DNA of 64,000 bases from JAUIIK01 sp041390865. GTDB lineage: Bacteria > Chloroflexota > Chloroflexia > Thermomicrobiales > CFX8. Shown in pieces: positions 53,412 to 63,314 of this stretch (position 1 is its first letter; each line of letters starts with the position of its first letter). The notes beneath the pieces are model-generated. The model saw only the letters and a program-made list of their open reading frames with translations. It did no database searches and was not told the DNA's origin. The DNA lies in the NCBI GenBank assembly GCA_041390865.1, contig JAWKPC010000018.1:21043-85042 (forward strand), in the 5' to 3' direction. The position numbers and the translations under genes are program-made.

Positions 53412-54218
53412 ATGTCGAAATCCGATAACTCCCCGATGGAAGTCGTCCCCCATCCGTTCGCGTTCAGGTTGCTCGAGGTGCTGCGATCGACCTGGATCAC
53501 GCCGAAGATGGTGCGAGTGACGCTTGGCGGAGATGCGATCGAAGGATTCCGGTCCGACGCCGGACGACGGCGCCCGGCTGTATTTCCCGCCCGACCAGGA
53601 TGACTGGTCATGGATTCCGACGCTCGAGGAACGAGGCTGGTGTTTCCGAGCGAAGAGCAGCGGCCTCCGGGACGCGAGTTCACCCCGCGCCGGTTCGACC
53701 CCGAGGCGGGTGAGGTCGACTTCGAGTTTGTCATTCACGCCGGCGGTCCGGCCTCCGACTGGGCAGCCAATGCCGAGCCGGGACACAAGGTAGGCGTCAG
53801 CGGTCCGCGGCGCTCGCGCATGATCGTCGGCGATGTGGACTGGTATCTGCTGGCCGGTGATGAAACCGGGCTCCCATCGATCGCCCGGCGGCTGGAAGAG
53901 CTCCCGGAAGGGACGAAAGTTATCGCCGTCGTCGAGGTCGACGGTCCCTCGGACCAGATCGACTTCCAGACCGACGCCGACCTGGACCTGACCTGGGTTC
54001 AGAAGGGCGACCCGGAGGTGCTGGCTGACACGATTCGGAAGCTCGACTTCCCGTCCGGCAACGTCTTCGCCTGGGCCGGCGGGGAGACGACGTCGATCGC
54101 CCCGGTCCGACGCCATCTGTTGCGTGAGCGGGAGATACCGAGCGGCTGGATGCGCATGACCGGTTACTGGAAGCGTCAGATCGCCAACTGGGACCACCAT
54201 ACCCCGTTCGAGGAGTAG
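53412..54218 (+). pseudogene. Siderophore-interacting protein (NAD(P)H ferric reductase), two frameshifts
   Basis: Three frame pieces join to a full SIP. The FAD-binding start is FAFRLLEVLRSTWITPKMVR and VTLGG. A short middle piece, DDGARLYFPPDQDDW, is in the +1 frame. The main part contains REFTPRRFDPEAGEVDFEFV, GPASDWAANAEPG, LLAGDETGLPSIARRLEELP and the C-terminal NVFAWAGGETTSIAPVRRHL and GYWKR. The breaks are near 53567 and 53635, and their effects cancel, so the total span is in phase. SIPs release iron from imported ferric siderophores by reduction in the cytoplasm. Two compensating indels within 70 bases could also indicate local sequence error. Confidence 0.85.
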
Positions 54219-54544
54219 CCTGCCCGGGCTACGTCAGCGCAGCCATTCGCCGGAGTAGTCCCTGGCGGCAGATTCTAGTGGTAGCCACAGAGAGCTACCA
54301 ACGCACCACGGGGTCACCCTGAGCTTGTCGAAGGATCTACGATCCCCTGGGGTGGATGTCCTGGACAGTCGTTGCGCTCGTTAATGCGGCAGATCTCGGG
54401 TTGGCATACTTAATGATGGCCTGCCATACGTCGTTAGAGAGCGGCCGGACCGATTGCCCGGGAGTCTTCCCTGCGACGTGCCCTGGAAGCGGTCCCAAGC
54501 GCTGTCTGAGACTTTCCTGATCGATACACTCTCGCCTATCAGCA
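54219..54544. other. Intergenic region containing a dispersed repeat
   Basis: No gene is recognisable in these 326 bases. At 54313-54338 lies GTCACCCTGAGCTTGTCGAA, continuing GGATCT. This is a short interspersed motif type often seen between bacterial genes and recognisable by its peptide VTLSLSKDL. It is related in style to the element at 3595-3622. A frame opening upstream at 54454 reads into the synthase gene but lacks family resemblance there. Confidence 0.4.
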
Positions 54545-54574
54545 TTGACAACTTAACGAAAAATTCGTTAGAAT
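54545..54574 (+). promoter_or_regulatory. Sigma-70 promoter with an operator palindrome between its boxes
   Basis: A consensus -35 TTGACA (54545-54550) is followed after 18 bases by the -10 box TAGAAT (54569-54574). The perfect inverted repeat TAACGAA-AAA-TTCGTTA (54554-54570) fills the space between them. Transcription should start about 54581, only one or two bases before the ATG at 54583, so the mRNA is probably leaderless. A repressor bound at the palindrome would block RNA polymerase. The HTH of the encoded protein is the obvious candidate. Confidence 0.75.
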
Positions 54575-54582
54575 ATCCAGCT

Positions 54583-56100
<1,518 letters not shown>

Positions 56101-56133
56101 CCGCCTGGAGCCGCCCTCCAACGCTGTCAACCT

Positions 56134-56169
56134 GCTGAAGATCCGCGCCTAACCGCCCGGATCTTCAGC
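56134..56169 (+). terminator. Hairpin terminator after the inositol synthase gene
   Basis: An 11-bp perfect stem (56134-56144 with 56159-56169) with a 14-base loop lies 34 bases after the stop codon. There is no T run, so termination efficiency is uncertain. Confidence 0.5.
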
Positions 56170-56299
56170 GTCCCACCTGCCGCTGATCGTGACCCATCGA
56201 ACGCTTCACGCAGAGGCGACGCCTCAACTCCATCCCTACGACAACCAGGGTGACAAGCCGCCGGTGGATCGTTAGGGGATTCGAGCGGCATCGTACTGC

Positions 56300-56956
56300 C
56301 TAGCGGCGCGTGAACGTCAGGTGGGTGACCCCGCTTGGTGACGAGACGACCTCGATGTTGTAGCGCTCCTCGATGCCTTCCAGGCCGTCCCAGAGGCGGA
56401 CGCCGCGGCCGAGCAGGATCGGCACCTGGACGACGTGGAGGACGTCGATAAGGTCAGCGGCCAGGAAGTCGCGGACCGTCGTCGGGCCGCCGCCGATGCG
56501 GACATCCTGGCCGCCGGCCGCGTCTCTGGCAAGCTCGAGCGCTTCCTGCGGGCTGGCGTCGACGAAGTGGAATGTCGTGCCGCCCTCCATCTCGATCGAT
56601 GGACGCGGATGATGCGTGAGGACGAAGACCGGCGTGTGGAACGGCGGATTCGGCCCCCACCAGCCACGCCACTCATCTTCGGTGCCGAGGTCGGTCCACG
56701 GTCCCTTTTGCGGGCCGAATTTGCCCCGGCCCATGATCTCGGCGCCGATGCCGGCTTCGTGGCGCTGGGCAAAGGCGTCGTCGATACCGACACTGCCGCC
56801 GGTTTCACCGGCCATCGCGTGCCAGAACTTCGTCGCTAGCATCCACTGGTGCATGCGATGTCCGGCGTGCCCGAACGGAGCCTCGAACGTGAGGCCTTCG
56901 CCGGTGCCGAAACCATCGAGCGAGATCGAGAAGTTGTGTACGTGAACCTGAGACAT
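56300..56956 (-). CDS. RibD-C-terminal/dihydrofolate-reductase-like protein
   Basis: A 218-residue reductase-fold protein. It starts VHNFSISLDGFGTGEGLTFE. The middle contains ILGRGKF-like elements (AEIMGRGKFGPQKGPW), VFVLTHHPRP, FVDASPQEALELAR, IGGGPTTVRDFLAADLID and LHVVQVPILLGRGVRLWDGL. This is the usual set for RibD C-terminal-type NADPH reductases that are not true folate enzymes. AGGAGG precedes the ATG at 56956. A long palindrome lies 18 bases upstream, so it is probably under its own regulator. The substrate is unknown. Confidence 0.88.
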   Translation of the reverse strand: MSQVHVHNFSISLDGFGTGEGLTFEAPFGHAGHRMHQWMLATKFWHAMAGETGGSVGIDDAFAQRHEAGIGAEIMGRGKFGPQKGPWTDLGTEDEWRGWWGPNPPFHTPVFVLTHHPRPSIEMEGGTTFHFVDASPQEALELARDAAGGQDVRIGGGPTTVRDFLAADLIDVLHVVQVPILLGRGVRLWDGLEGIEERYNIEVVSSPSGVTHLTFTRR

Positions 56957-56973
56957 GCTACCTCCTGTACAAA

Positions 56974-57002
56974 AGAACTGGTTGCGATTCGCAACCAGTT
57001 CT
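56974..57002. promoter_or_regulatory. Perfect 13-bp-arm palindrome upstream of the RibD-like gene
   Basis: AGAACTGGTTGCG (56974-56986) and CGCAACCAGTTCT (56990-57002) are perfect inverted copies separated by ATT. The position, 18 bases before the ATG of the minus-strand gene and overlapping its promoter region, fits an operator more than a terminator. A related half-site, GTTTGCAACCGGTT, lies at about 57037-57050. No regulator gene is adjacent, so the binding protein is unknown. Confidence 0.65.
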
Positions 57003-57105
57003 GCTCATGATAAATGAGCGTAGGGGTCGTTTGCAACCGGTTTCGACGGGCCAGTACGGAACTTCCACCACATGCAGGATGCGCGATCGACAGGCTGCCG
57101 CCCGG

Positions 57106-57911
57106 TCAGTTCTCGTTATTGTCAAGGTCGTCGGATCGGCCGGCGGCGAGGCGAGACCATTGCGCTATCGGCCGCCCTCCGGGCCGGTTGACCGGCTGTC
57201 CGTCCTCGTCGGTGCGCATCTGCGCCGACGTGGTGTTGAAGAAGGGTTGCGGCCAGCCCTCGGGAGAGTCCTCCCAGGCCTCCTGCCTGCCGTAGATGGT
57301 CATATCGAGCATGGCGTAGGAGCTGCCCATGTGTTCGCAGCCGCGCCGGTCGTCCAGTAGGTCTCGAAGACCCGGTCGCCGGCGCGCAGATAGCAGACCC
57401 GCATCCCGAAGTGCCGCCCGGCGATGATCCGATCGACCGAGTCCGACGGCACCGAATACCAGGGCATCTCCCAGCCCATGAACTCCCGGTAGCGGTTGCT
57501 TTCCTCAAACGGTCCCTCGCAGAGCACCGCGAAAGTCACGTCCCTCGCGTGCAGATAGGACAGTTCCTGGACCTGGGTGATGTTCATCGTGCAGCCCTCG
57601 CACTGGTGGGCGGCGCTCTGTCCCTCGAACCACATCATGTACGGCACCCAGAGCTGGCTCCGGCCCTCGAAGACCTCGATCAGCGGCACCTCACCCTGTG
57701 CGCCAATCACCGGCGTCGACGCATCGACCTCGACCATCGGCAACCGCCTCCGCGCTGCTGCAATCGCATCACCCTCGCGGGTATGCGCTTTTTCCCGCAC
57801 TCGCAGCCTGTCTACCTCGGCCTGATAGGCGGCGCGGTCGATGGCTGCAGGTCGGCCAGATGGGTTGTCAGCGCCGGATACTGATGCAGGGGTGTTCGAG
57901 ACATCCGTCAT
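57106..57911 (-). pseudogene. DUF899 thioredoxin-like protein, frameshifted near the C-terminus
   Basis: From ATG 57911 (AAAGGAG upstream) the frame carries DUF899 signatures: FEGRSQLWVPYMMWFEG, the C-x-x-C redox motif HQCEGCTMN, LHARDVTFAVLCEGP, FMGWEMPWYSV and GDRVFETYWTTG. Near 57345 the frame slips. The true continuation, GSSYAMLDMTIYGRQEAWED and SPEGWPQ, runs in the next frame to the stop at 57106. One missing base restores about 268 residues, and the span of 806 is one short of a multiple of three. DUF899 proteins are thioredoxin-fold with unknown role. The close match in both parts points to a recent or artificial indel. Confidence 0.85.
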
Positions 57912-58494
57912 TGTGTTCTCCTTTGATCCACGTCGACAAACACGGTCTCCATCGCTGGCGCAACGGCGCGTCAGCAATCAGCACGAGCCTCTCCAGACAC
58001 CGGCGTTGCGGCGACATGTTCGCGCTGGACGATACGGATAAGCATATCGACACGTAATCTACGAGAAAGAACCCGTCATCGCCTGCTTCATCTTCTGTAT
58101 AGGGGAGGTGGGGTCGTATCCTGCTAGGATTCGTGGCAAGTCAACAGATTACGGACAATTCATGTCCAGTCGCGTGATTCATCAGATCGTCAATCCGAAA
58201 GAAATCAATCAGTCTCGTGACGCATCTGACAACGTGTTCCGGGTACCTGATCCGTTCGATCGTCCGTTATCTGATTGCAGGATCTTTGACGCAACGGATT
58301 GAAATGAACATAACGTCGAGTCCCCTTCTTCTCTGGAGCATGTAACGGATGCTCGTGCTGGCCACAAGTTGCCCGCCGATACCGGGCACGCTATCGTTAG
58401 GCTTGATGAGCCAGACGGGCAATGAGTACGCGGCGACCTGTCGATCTGTCCGGATACCTCCGCCGCGCAGCATTGCTGGAAGGAGTTCTCTCCG
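57912..58494. other. Leader region upstream of the formate dehydrogenase operon
   Basis: About 580 bases without a credible gene. A 64-codon frame at 58108-58302 has no recognisable features. The segment should contain the promoters of both the DUF899 gene and the formate dehydrogenase operon. I looked for the molybdenum-cofactor riboswitch and other known riboswitch cores and could not recognise one. GGAAGGAG precedes the dehydrogenase ATG. Confidence 0.4.
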
Positions 58495-60435
58495 ATGCCG
58501 AAGCAGTACACCAGGTTGACGACGCCGCTGGTGCGCGAGGATGGCGAGTTGCGGCCGGCAAGCTGGGATGAGGCGCTCGACCGCGCCGCCCAGGGTTTCC
58601 AACGGGCCGTCGATGCCAGAGGACCGGAAACGTTCGGTCTCTTCTCGTGCTCGAAGGCGACCAACGAGGTCAACTATCTGACGCAGAAATTTACCCGGCA
58701 GGTGATCGGTAGCAACAATATCGACTCCTGCAACCGCACCTGACACGCACCAAGCGTCGTCGGTCTGACGACTGTGTTTGGTGCCGGGGGCGGCACAAGT
58801 TCATATCGAGAGGCGGAGGAGACCGATCTGATCATCCTCTGGGGATCGAATGCCCGCGAGACGCATCCGATCTATTTCCTCCACGTTCTTAAAGGAATAC
58901 ACAACGGCGCGAAGCTCTACGTCGTCGATCCGCGCCGGACCAGTTCCGCCCAGTGGGCGGACGGCTGGCTCGGGCTCGACGTCGGCTCCGATATCGCGCT
59001 GGCGAACGCCGTTGGCAGGGAGATCATCGCCGCCGGACTCGAGAACCGCGAGTTCATCGAGCGCTCGACCCTCACTTTCGAGGAATACAAGGCGAGTGTC
59101 GAGGACTACACGCTCGAGTACGCCGAGAAAGAGACCGGCGTTCCGGCCGAGGCGATCCGCGAGCTGGCCCATGCCTATGCCCGGGCCGACCGCGCTCAGC
59201 TCTGCTGGACGCTCGGGATCACCGAGCACCACAACGCGGTCAACAACGTCCTGGCGCTGATCAACCTCGCCCTGCTCACCGGCCACGTCGGCCGCTGGGG
59301 TTCCGGACTCTGCCCGTTGCGCGGCCAGAACAACGTCCAGGGCGGCGGAGATATGGGGGCGCTGCCGAACAAGCTCCCGGGCGGCGTCGACGTCGAGAGC
59401 GACGAGGACCGGGCCCGGTTCGAGAACGTTTATGGCTCGAAGCTGCCGGCCGAGGCCGGCTGGCATCTGAGCGAGATGTTCGAAGCGATGGAGACGGGCG
59501 ACATGACGGCGCTCTACGTCGTCGGTGAAAACCCGGCCCAGTCCGAAGCCGACATGGAGCACGCGCTACACCTGCTCGAGGGGCTCGACATCCTGGTCGT
59601 CCAGGACATCTTTCTGACCAAGACGGCCGAGATGGCCGACGTCGTCTTCCCTGCCTCTGCATCCTGGTGCGAGGCCGACGGCACGGTGACCAGTTCGGAG
59701 CGCAGGGTCCAGCTTGTCCGGAAAGCGGTCGACCCGCCCGGCGAGGCACGCGACGACATCTGGATTCTCACCGAGATGGCGCGCCGGATGGGCGTCAACT
59801 GGGAGCACCCGACCGCCGAGGAGATCTGGGACGAGCTACGCTCGCTCTCGGACTGGCACGGCGGGATGAGCTACGAGCGACTCGAAGCCGAGAAAGGGCT
59901 GCACTGGCCGTGCCCGACGGTCGACGGCCCGGACAGCCCGTTCCTCCATGGACGGCTCTGGGAAGATCCGCCGGCCGGACCGCTTGCGCCATTCCACGCC
60001 GTCGAGCACGCTCCGCCGATCGAGGCGCTGGACGACGAGTACCCGATGCGCCTGACGACCGGGCGGCGGCTCGAGAGCTTCAACACCGGCGTCCAGTCTG
60101 GCGGCTACCGCTCGCCGCTGCGCCGTGACGAGACGATCGATATTCATCCGGAGGACGGCCTGAGACTCGGCATCGCCGACGGCGAGATGGTTCGCGTCGT
60201 CTCGCGGCGCGGCGAGGTCGAAGTGGCGGCACGCTACGACGGGATTCTCCGTCCCGGGCTGGCCTTCATGACCTTCCACTTCCCGGATGACGTCGCGACG
60301 AACCTGTTGACGATCAACGCAACCGACCCGAAGTCCGGCACGGCCGAATTCAAGGCCTGTGCCGTCAGGATCGAGAAGATACCCGCGGAAGCACGGCGCG
60401 AAGCCGTGGCCGCGGCAGCTGGTGGGGGAAGCTAA
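58495..60435 (+). CDS. fdhA: Formate dehydrogenase catalytic subunit, selenocysteine-containing, lacking the N-terminal Fe-S region
   Basis: Read through an in-frame UGA (58741-58743, Sec83) this encodes 646 residues. The context SCNRT-U-HAPSVVGL is the family active site, in which Sec (or Cys) and the next histidine bind Mo/W and take the proton of formate. LRGQNNVQGGGDMG carries the expected arginine, and NPAQSEADM, SASWCEADGTVTSSERR, RRLESFNTGVQSGGYR and NLLTINATDPKSG complete the bis-MGD fold. It starts at YTRLTTPLVREDG, a point reached only after the [4Fe-4S] domain in normal enzymes. That domain is missing here and is encoded at 62325-63314. Oxidation of formate to CO2 with NAD via the next genes is expected. 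GGAAGGAG precedes ATG 58495. Confidence 0.9.
58741..58782 (+). other. UGA (Sec) codon and bacterial SECIS element of formate dehydrogenase
   Basis: The UGA is at 58741-58743. A hairpin follows: stem GTCGTC with GACGAC (58756-58761 and 58767-58772) around the loop GGTCT (58762-58766). A lower stem pairs ACCAA with TTGGT (58749-58753 and 58778-58782). The loop begins 18 bases after the UGA, and the GGTCT loop and this spacing equal those I recall for the E. coli fdhF SECIS. SelB recognition is thus very likely. Confidence 0.88.
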
Positions 60436-62328
60436 GTGGATCTCAGGCTGATACAGAACGCGACGCCGAGCGAGGCAGAACGACAGGCAATCGACGAATT
60501 GCTCGGTCCTCCGGAATCAGCCTGGAGAGGCAGTGTCCAGCGCCGTCAGGGGCTCGATTCGCACACCTCCCACGGCGGCCATGCCCTGCGGCGCAACCGC
60601 CACATGCTTCTGCCTGCCCTGCACGCCGTCCGCGACGCGACCGGATACATCTCTCCCGGGGGCTTGAACTACGTCTGCCAGCGGCTGGACGTGCCGCCTG
60701 CCGACGCCTTCGGGGTGGCGAGCTTCTACGCGCTCTTCGCGCTGGAGGAGCAGCCGCCGGTCGTCGCCCACGTCTGCGATGATATCGCCTGCCGTTTGAA
60801 TGGCGGATTGAAGCTCTGCCAGCAACTCGAAGAGCGGCTGGGGCCGGAAGGCTCGGGCGACGGCGAGATGACCTGGCATCGCAGCCCCTGCCTCGGTCTC
60901 TGCGACCGGGCGCCGGCCGTGCTGGTCCAGCGGGCCGGAACCGATGTCCGGGACGAGGCGCTGGCCCCGACCGACATCGAGACGGTCCTACAGTCGATGG
61001 CCGGCGAGAATGTCGGTGAACCCCGCTTCGCCGGTGAGGGGGATGGTTCCCAGTGGGCGCCACAGACGCTCGACCCGGACAGCGATCTTTACCTCCTGCG
61101 GCGGATCGGCAAAGTCGATCCGGAGAACATCGATTCCTACCGAGCAAGCGGGGGCTACAACGCGCTGCGGAGAGCCTTCGATATCGGTCCGGACGCCGTC
61201 ATCCGCGAGATCACCGATTCCAAGCTGGTCGGTCGCGGCGGCGCGGCCTTCCCGACCGGCCGGAAGCTCGGCGACGTCGCCCGGGCGCCGGCCCGGCCAC
61301 ACTACGTGATCTGCAACGCCGATGAGTCGGAGCCGGGCACCTTCAAAGATCGCGTGCTGATGGAAGGCGATCCCTTCGCGCTGATCGAGTCGATGACGAT
61401 CGCCGGATACGCTGCCGGCGCCGAGCAAGGCTATATCTACGTTCGCGGCGAGTACCCGCTCTCGCTGGAGCGGATGCAGAACGCGATCGATGTCGCCCGG
61501 CGTCGCGGCTTCCTCGGCGAGGACATCATGGGCGAGGGTTACCGCTTCGACCTCGAGATTCGACGGGGAGCTGGAGCCTACATTTGCGGTGAAGAGACCT
61601 CGCTCTTCAACTCCCTCGAAGGCTTCCGCGGCGAGCCACGGGCGAAACCGCCCTATCCGACACAGGTCGGTCTGTTCGGCAAGCCGACGGTCGTCAACAA
61701 CGTCGAGACGCTGATGAACTTCCCGCGCATCGTCCTCGAAGGCGGTCCGGCGTATGCGAGCATCGGCACCGAGAACTCGACCGGGACGAAGCTGTTCTGC
61801 CTGTCCGGCAGCATACAGCGGCCCGGCATCTACGAGTTCCCCTTCGGCGTCACCCTCCGGGAGGTGCTCGATGCGGCCGGCGGCGTGCCCGAGGGCCGCG
61901 AGCTCCGGGCAGTCCTTCTCGGCGGCGCGGCCAGCAGCTTCGTGACGCCCGATGAGCTGGATATGGAACTCACCTTTGAAGGCACCCGGGCGGCGGGAGC
62001 CGCGCTCGGTTCGGCGGTGATCATGCCCTTCGATGATACGGTTGACATGACCGATATCATCCTGCGGATCGCCGCATTCTTCCGCGACGAATCCTGCGGC
62101 CAGTGCGTCCCCTGCCGGGTCGGCACCGTCCGCCAGCAGGAGGCGCTCCAGCGGCTCGTCGCCGGGAAGACGATCGGCTCGGTCGAGGACGAGATCCGGC
62201 TGATTGACGAGGTTGCCCAGGTCATGAAAGACGCCTCGATCTGCGGTCTCGGCCATACCGCGCCGATCGCAGTCCAGTCCGCTATCCAAAAGCTACATTT
62301 GTTCAACGGTAGAAGTGCGACAACATGA
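60436..62328 (+). CDS. NuoE-NuoF fusion, diaphorase subunit of NAD-linked formate dehydrogenase
   Basis: A 630-residue fusion. The NuoE-like part (about 1-190) has a thioredoxin-like [2Fe-2S] site with cysteines in CDDIAC and SPCLGLC. The NuoF-like part (about 210-625) has the FMN/NADH site: LVGRGGAAFPTGRK, CNADESEPGTFKDR and GAGAYICGEETSLFNSLEG. Its N3-type [4Fe-4S] motif is ESCGQCVPCRVGT with a later cysteine in ICGLGHT. It passes electrons from the Fe-S subunit to NAD. GTG 60436 directly follows the dehydrogenase stop, and the gene overlaps the next by ATGA. Separate nuoE and nuoF genes are usual, but such fusions are known in other NAD-reducing enzymes. Confidence 0.92.
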   Translation: MDLRLIQNATPSEAERQAIDELLGPPESAWRGSVQRRQGLDSHTSHGGHALRRNRHMLLPALHAVRDATGYISPGGLNYVCQRLDVPPADAFGVASFYALFALEEQPPVVAHVCDDIACRLNGGLKLCQQLEERLGPEGSGDGEMTWHRSPCLGLCDRAPAVLVQRAGTDVRDEALAPTDIETVLQSMAGENVGEPRFAGEGDGSQWAPQTLDPDSDLYLLRRIGKVDPENIDSYRASGGYNALRRAFDIGPDAVIREITDSKLVGRGGAAFPTGRKLGDVARAPARPHYVICNADESEPGTFKDRVLMEGDPFALIESMTIAGYAAGAEQGYIYVRGEYPLSLERMQNAIDVARRRGFLGEDIMGEGYRFDLEIRRGAGAYICGEETSLFNSLEGFRGEPRAKPPYPTQVGLFGKPTVVNNVETLMNFPRIVLEGGPAYASIGTENSTGTKLFCLSGSIQRPGIYEFPFGVTLREVLDAAGGVPEGRELRAVLLGGAASSFVTPDELDMELTFEGTRAAGAALGSAVIMPFDDTVDMTDIILRIAAFFRDESCGQCVPCRVGTVRQQEALQRLVAGKTIGSVEDEIRLIDEVAQVMKDASICGLGHTAPIAVQSAIQKLHLFNGRSATT

Positions 62329-63314
62329 CAGTAGGATCGACAGTACACAAGCTCACCCTTCATACGAACCGGACCGTCGAGCTGACCGTCGACGGCGAGC
62401 AGGTCAGCGTTCCCGAGGGCGCGACGATCATGGATGCGTGCAAGAAGGTCGGGGTCGACACCCCGACGCTCTGCTACGGCGAGACGCTGAAGCCGGTCAA
62501 CGCCTGCCGCGTCTGCGTCGTCGAGGTCGAAGGCTCGCGAACGCTGGTCCCGGCCTGCGCCGCCAGAGCCGAGCCGGGCATGGTTGTTCGAACCGGAACC
62601 GACCGTGTGCGCCATAGCCGCAAGCTGGTCATGGAATTGCTAGCCTCGTCGGTGGACCTCTCCTACGCCGAGGACCGCGTCCGGGGCTACGTCGATGATT
62701 ACGACGCCAAACCCGAGCGCTTCGGACCGCCCGAGCCGCCCGGCAACGCCCATCGCGATTTCACGCAGGCGGGCCATCACCACGAGACCGAAGTCGGCTA
62801 CGCCGCGACGGTCCAGCAGCCGCCGAAGATCGACAACGACCTCTACGTCCGCGACTACAGCAAGTGCATCCTTTGCTACAAGTGCGTCCAGGGTTGCGGC
62901 ACCGACCATCAGAACACCTTCGCCATCGGCGTCGCCGGCCGCGGCTTCGACGCCGGGATCGCGACCGAGTTCACGAACCCGCTGCCCGATTCCGCCTGCG
63001 TCTACTGCGGCAACTGCATCGCCGTCTGCCCGACCGGGGCGCTGATGTTCAAGAGCGAATGGGACATGCGCGAGGCCGGTACCTGGGACGAGAGCGAGCA
63101 GACCCAGACGAGCACGATCTGCCCCTACTGCGGGGTCGGCTGCACGCTCGATCTCCACGTCCAGGACAACCGCATCGTCAAGGTGACCTCGCCGATGGAC
63201 CACGATGTCACGGTTGGCAATCTCTGCATCAAGGGCCGCTTCGGCTGGCAGTTCGTTCAGCCCCTCGAAGAGGACAGCGCCAACGGGAGCGAGGAGGCCG
63301 GTGCCGCCTCCTGA
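62325..63314 (+). CDS. Fe-S subunit of formate dehydrogenase carrying the detached N-terminal region of the catalytic subunit
   Basis: The 329-residue protein holds four cluster sites. The [2Fe-2S] plant-type domain has C-x10-C-x2-C-x13-C from TLCYGETL. Two ferredoxin [4Fe-4S] sites are CILCYKCVQGC and CVYCGNCIAVCP. A last domain, CPYCGVGC-x27-C ending at NLCIKGRFGWQFV, is the [4Fe-4S] domain that normally begins the catalytic chain of Mo/W-bis-MGD enzymes. That domain's ending connects smoothly to the start of the protein at 58495. The enzyme is therefore assembled from two pieces, encoded in reverse order. The histidine-cysteine cluster of NuoG is missing; the corresponding segment (SSVDLSYAEDRVRGYVDDYD) lacks the ligands. 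Confidence 0.9.
   Translation: MTVGSTVHKLTLHTNRTVELTVDGEQVSVPEGATIMDACKKVGVDTPTLCYGETLKPVNACRVCVVEVEGSRTLVPACAARAEPGMVVRTGTDRVRHSRKLVMELLASSVDLSYAEDRVRGYVDDYDAKPERFGPPEPPGNAHRDFTQAGHHHETEVGYAATVQQPPKIDNDLYVRDYSKCILCYKCVQGCGTDHQNTFAIGVAGRGFDAGIATEFTNPLPDSACVYCGNCIAVCPTGALMFKSEWDMREAGTWDESEQTQTSTICPYCGVGCTLDLHVQDNRIVKVTSPMDHDVTVGNLCIKGRFGWQFVQPLEEDSANGSEEAGAAS

Noticed and set aside
56974..57002. The long palindrome as a terminator
   Set aside because: There is no T run, and it lies upstream of a start codon over the expected promoter rather than after a gene end.
57912..58494. Molybdenum-cofactor riboswitch in the formate dehydrogenase leader
   Set aside because: I could not identify the conserved core by eye, so it is not claimed. 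A covariance-model search would decide.
58774..60435. Formate dehydrogenase as a truncated gene starting at GTG 58774
   Set aside because: This start lies inside the SECIS hairpin and removes the active-site residue. The upstream 82 codons in the same frame encode the correct preceding region.
60988..62289. Minus-strand frame (433 codons) opposite the NuoE-NuoF fusion
   Set aside because: The plus-strand protein has all expected Fe-S, FMN and NADH motifs. The antisense product has none.
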